From JASHVB01 sp049522565 (GTDB lineage: Bacteria; Pseudomonadota; Alphaproteobacteria; Acetobacterales; Acetobacteraceae), in NCBI GenBank assembly GCA_049522565.1, contig JBEKNT010000365.1, positions 1 through 7,108 of the forward strand: a DNA stretch of 7,108 nucleotides. The letters are read 5' to 3'. Made by a program: the position numbers and the translations under genes. This document shows, piece by piece, positions 5,416 to 7,108 of the stretch. The stretch's first letter is position 1; every line of letters begins with the position of its first letter. A model generated the notes under the pieces. It was not told the origin of the DNA. It saw nothing but the letters and a program-made list of their open reading frames with translations, and searched no databases.

Positions 5416-6977
5416 GCGCGGATGACGTGCGAGCGGTGGACGCGCGGCGGCTGACCTGGCGCCAATGGGCCGGCTTCATGGCCATGGTGCTGGGGATGTT
5501 CATGGCGATTCTCGACATCCAGATCGTCAGCGCGTCGATCACCGAGATCCAGGCAGGGCTGGCGGCCAGCCCGGACGAGGCCGCCTGGGTGCAGACCAGC
5601 TACCTTATCGCCGAGATCGTCATGATCCCGCTGTCCGGCTGGCTGTCGCGGCTGCTGTCCACCCGCGTCCTGTTCGTCGGCAGCGCGCTGGGGTTCACGC
5701 TGTTCTCGCTGGCTTGCGCCGGAGCGAGCAGTTTGGGGGAGATGGTGGTGTTCCGGGCGGCGCAGGGCTTCATCGGCGGGGCGATGATCCCGACCGTGTT
5801 CGCCACCAGCTTTTTGCTGTTCTCCGGCGAACGCCGCACGCAGATCTCCGTGCTGATCGGGCTGACCGCGACGCTGGCGCCGACCATCGGGCCGACGCTG
5901 GGGGGCTGGCTGACCGACCGCTACTCCTGGCACTGGCTGTTCCTGATCAACGTACCGGTCGGCGCCGTGGTGGCGGTGGCGGTCTGGAACTGGCTGGACA
6001 TCGACCGCCCGGACTGGTCGCTGCGGCGGCGCTTCGATGCGATCGGGCTGGTGCTGATGGCCTTGTTCCTCGGCGCGTTGGAATACGTGCTGGAGGAGGG
6101 CGAGCGGTGGGACTGGCTCTCCGACCCCACGATCGCCTGGTGCGCGGCGATCTCCACCGTGGCGGGCGTGCTGTTCTTCTGGCGCATGCTGACCCGGCGC
6201 GATCCGCTGGTGGAGTTGCGCGCCTTCCGCGACCTGAACTTCGCGTTCGGCTCGCTGTTCAGCTTCGTGTTGGGCATCGGCCTGTATGGCTCGGTCTACC
6301 TGGTCCCGCTGTTCCTGGCCCGGGTGCGCGGCTACGACAGCCTGCAGATCGGCGAGACGATGTTCGTGACCGGCGCAGCGATGTTCCTGTCGGCGCCGGT
6401 CGCGGGACAGCTTGCGCGGCGGATGGACCTGCGGCTGATGCTGGCGGTCGGGCTGGCGATGTTCGGCGGCGGCATCTGGTGGATGGCGCATCTGACGGTT
6501 GACTCAGCGTTCTGGGAACTTTTCGGCCCCCAGGCGCTGCGGGGTGGTGCCATGATGTTCATCATGTTGCCGGTAAACCAGGTCGCGCTGGGGCGGCTGC
6601 CGCCGCAGGAGCTAAAGAACGCGTCGGGGCTCTACAACCTGATGCGCAACCTGGGTGGCGCGGTGGGGTTGGCGGCGATCAACACGTTCGCCACGCAGCG
6701 GCTGGCGCTGCACACGTTGCATCTGGATGAGGAGGTGACCTGGGCGCGGGCGGGGGCGTTGCGGTTCATCGGTGGCCTGACGCAGGCGTTGACTGCGGCG
6801 AAGGGGGCGGAAGCGCATCTCGCGGCGTTGCGCGAGGTCGCGGCGATGGTGCAGCAGCAGGCGCTGACGCTGGCGTACAACGACGTGCTGCTGCTGATGG
6901 CCGGCACATTCTTCGTCGCCTTGCCGCTGACCTTGCTGCTGGCCAAGCCGAACATGGGTCCGGTGGAGGCGCATTAG
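5412..6977 (+). CDS. emrB: EmrB-like DHA2 family MFS efflux transporter (14 helices)
   Basis: The product is 521 residues from a GTG at 5412 that overlaps the emrA stop as GTGA, so translational coupling is likely; there is no good Shine-Dalgarno of its own. Seen: TM1 at about 18-40 with Asp35 in ILDIQIVSAS, the DHA2 version of the LDxTIVN motif; WVQTSYLIAEIV (59-70) in TM2; a motif-A-like loop GWLSRLLSTRV; and the DHA2 motif C region APTIGPTLGGWLTDRYSWHW (156-175), followed by FLINVPVG. Further hydrophobic segments run to the C-terminus, and a larger polar loop precedes the final helix, as in EmrB. Length and motifs match the 14-helix drug:H+ antiporters. Family knowledge: proton-driven export of hydrophobic or weak-acid compounds through EmrA and an outer-membrane channel. 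The substrate is unknown. The operon appears to end here, since hairpins follow directly. Confidence 0.94.
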   Translation: MSADDVRAVDARRLTWRQWAGFMAMVLGMFMAILDIQIVSASITEIQAGLAASPDEAAWVQTSYLIAEIVMIPLSGWLSRLLSTRVLFVGSALGFTLFSLACAGASSLGEMVVFRAAQGFIGGAMIPTVFATSFLLFSGERRTQISVLIGLTATLAPTIGPTLGGWLTDRYSWHWLFLINVPVGAVVAVAVWNWLDIDRPDWSLRRRFDAIGLVLMALFLGALEYVLEEGERWDWLSDPTIAWCAAISTVAGVLFFWRMLTRRDPLVELRAFRDLNFAFGSLFSFVLGIGLYGSVYLVPLFLARVRGYDSLQIGETMFVTGAAMFLSAPVAGQLARRMDLRLMLAVGLAMFGGGIWWMAHLTVDSAFWELFGPQALRGGAMMFIMLPVNQVALGRLPPQELKNASGLYNLMRNLGGAVGLAAINTFATQRLALHTLHLDEEVTWARAGALRFIGGLTQALTAAKGAEAHLAALREVAAMVQQQALTLAYNDVLLLMAGTFFVALPLTLLLAKPNMGPVEAH

Positions 6978-6978
6978 T

Positions 6979-7011
6979 CCATCTCTCCCACGCTGCGCGC
7001 GGGAGAGGTGG
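6979..7011 (+). terminator. Strong hairpin just after emrB, terminator-like and part of a repeat element
   Basis: CCATCTCTCCC (6979-6989) pairs with GGGAGAGGTGG (7001-7011) over 11 bp with one G-U pair and an 11-base loop. It begins one base after the emrB stop codon. There is no T-run, so termination would need Rho or act as a 3' stability block. The sequence style is that of dispersed intergenic palindromes. Confidence 0.5.
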
Positions 7012-7108
7012 AGGCACGAAGCGGTGAGGGTGATCGGGTCGGCACGCAGTTTTGGCTTCGGGCCGGTCGATCACCCTGACTCTCGGCGCTGACGCAGCAC
7101 GACCTCTC
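6979..7108. repeat. REP-like intergenic inverted-repeat element, runs off the window
   Basis: Three nested or adjacent inverted repeats fill the region after emrB: the hairpin at 6979-7011; AGGGTGATCG (7027-7036) with CGATCACCCT (7068-7077), ten perfect pairs; and GAGAGGT (7003-7009) with ACCTCTC (7102-7108), which ties the first hairpin to the window's last bases. No coding frame is convincing. The CTCTCCC...GGGAGAGGTG and GGTGAGGGTGATCG wording resembles dispersed repeats seen between genes in GC-rich proteobacteria. The right end is not in the window. Confidence 0.5.

Noticed and set aside
5058..6491. A 477-residue open frame on the minus strand opposite emrA/emrB
   Set aside because: It lies wholly antisense to two well-supported genes, is rich in Arg, His, Gln and Pro with no domain, and is expected from GC-rich codon bias on the other strand.

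Overview
The window is 7.1 kb of GC-rich bacterial chromosome. Its dense GC-ending codon use, Tat-type flavoenzyme, EmrA/EmrB-type pump and AefR-like TetR regulator fit a proteobacterium. An alphaproteobacterium, perhaps of the Acetobacteraceae/Rhodospirillales type, is my best guess, but this is an impression from sequence style and not a marker-based placement.

Layout. (1) Bases 1-804 are the C-terminal two thirds of an acyl-CoA dehydrogenase that enters from outside the window. (2) Bases 805-1126 are a gene-free spacer with a perfect 8-bp hairpin (936-954) and a candidate promoter (1018-1046). (3) Bases 1127-1738 encode an unrecognised small membrane protein: a four-cysteine zinc ribbon, one transmembrane helix and an outward-facing beta-rich domain. 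It is clearly less GC-rich than its surroundings. (4) Overlapping perfect inverted repeats at 1727-1779 straddle its stop codon and could form a pseudoknot. (5) On the minus strand, 3383-1824 encodes a Tat-exported FAD-dependent amine oxidase, preceded by a TetR regulator (4104-3472). (6) Divergent from these, 4243-6977 is an overlapping two-gene operon for an EmrA-like adaptor and an EmrB-like 14-helix MFS transporter. (7) Bases 6978-7108 hold large inverted repeats resembling a dispersed intergenic (REP-like) element.

How the parts fit. The best supported story is the regulator-pump module. Two copies of a 17-bp TetR-type operator sharing AACTGAACGG sit 59 bp apart in the tetR-emrA intergenic region. 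They bracket a plausible emrA promoter: one abuts the -35 box and the other covers the expected start of transcription. This predicts tight repression of the pump, probably with autoregulation of tetR. The amine oxidase lies 88 bp behind tetR on the same strand, so it may be co-transcribed with it. That would link periplasmic oxidation of an amine to export of a related or toxic compound; this is an inference from position only.

I found no CRISPR array, RNA gene, transposase or phage gene. Most of the window is conventional. The least explained parts are the low-GC zinc-ribbon membrane protein and the structured element at its 3' end.
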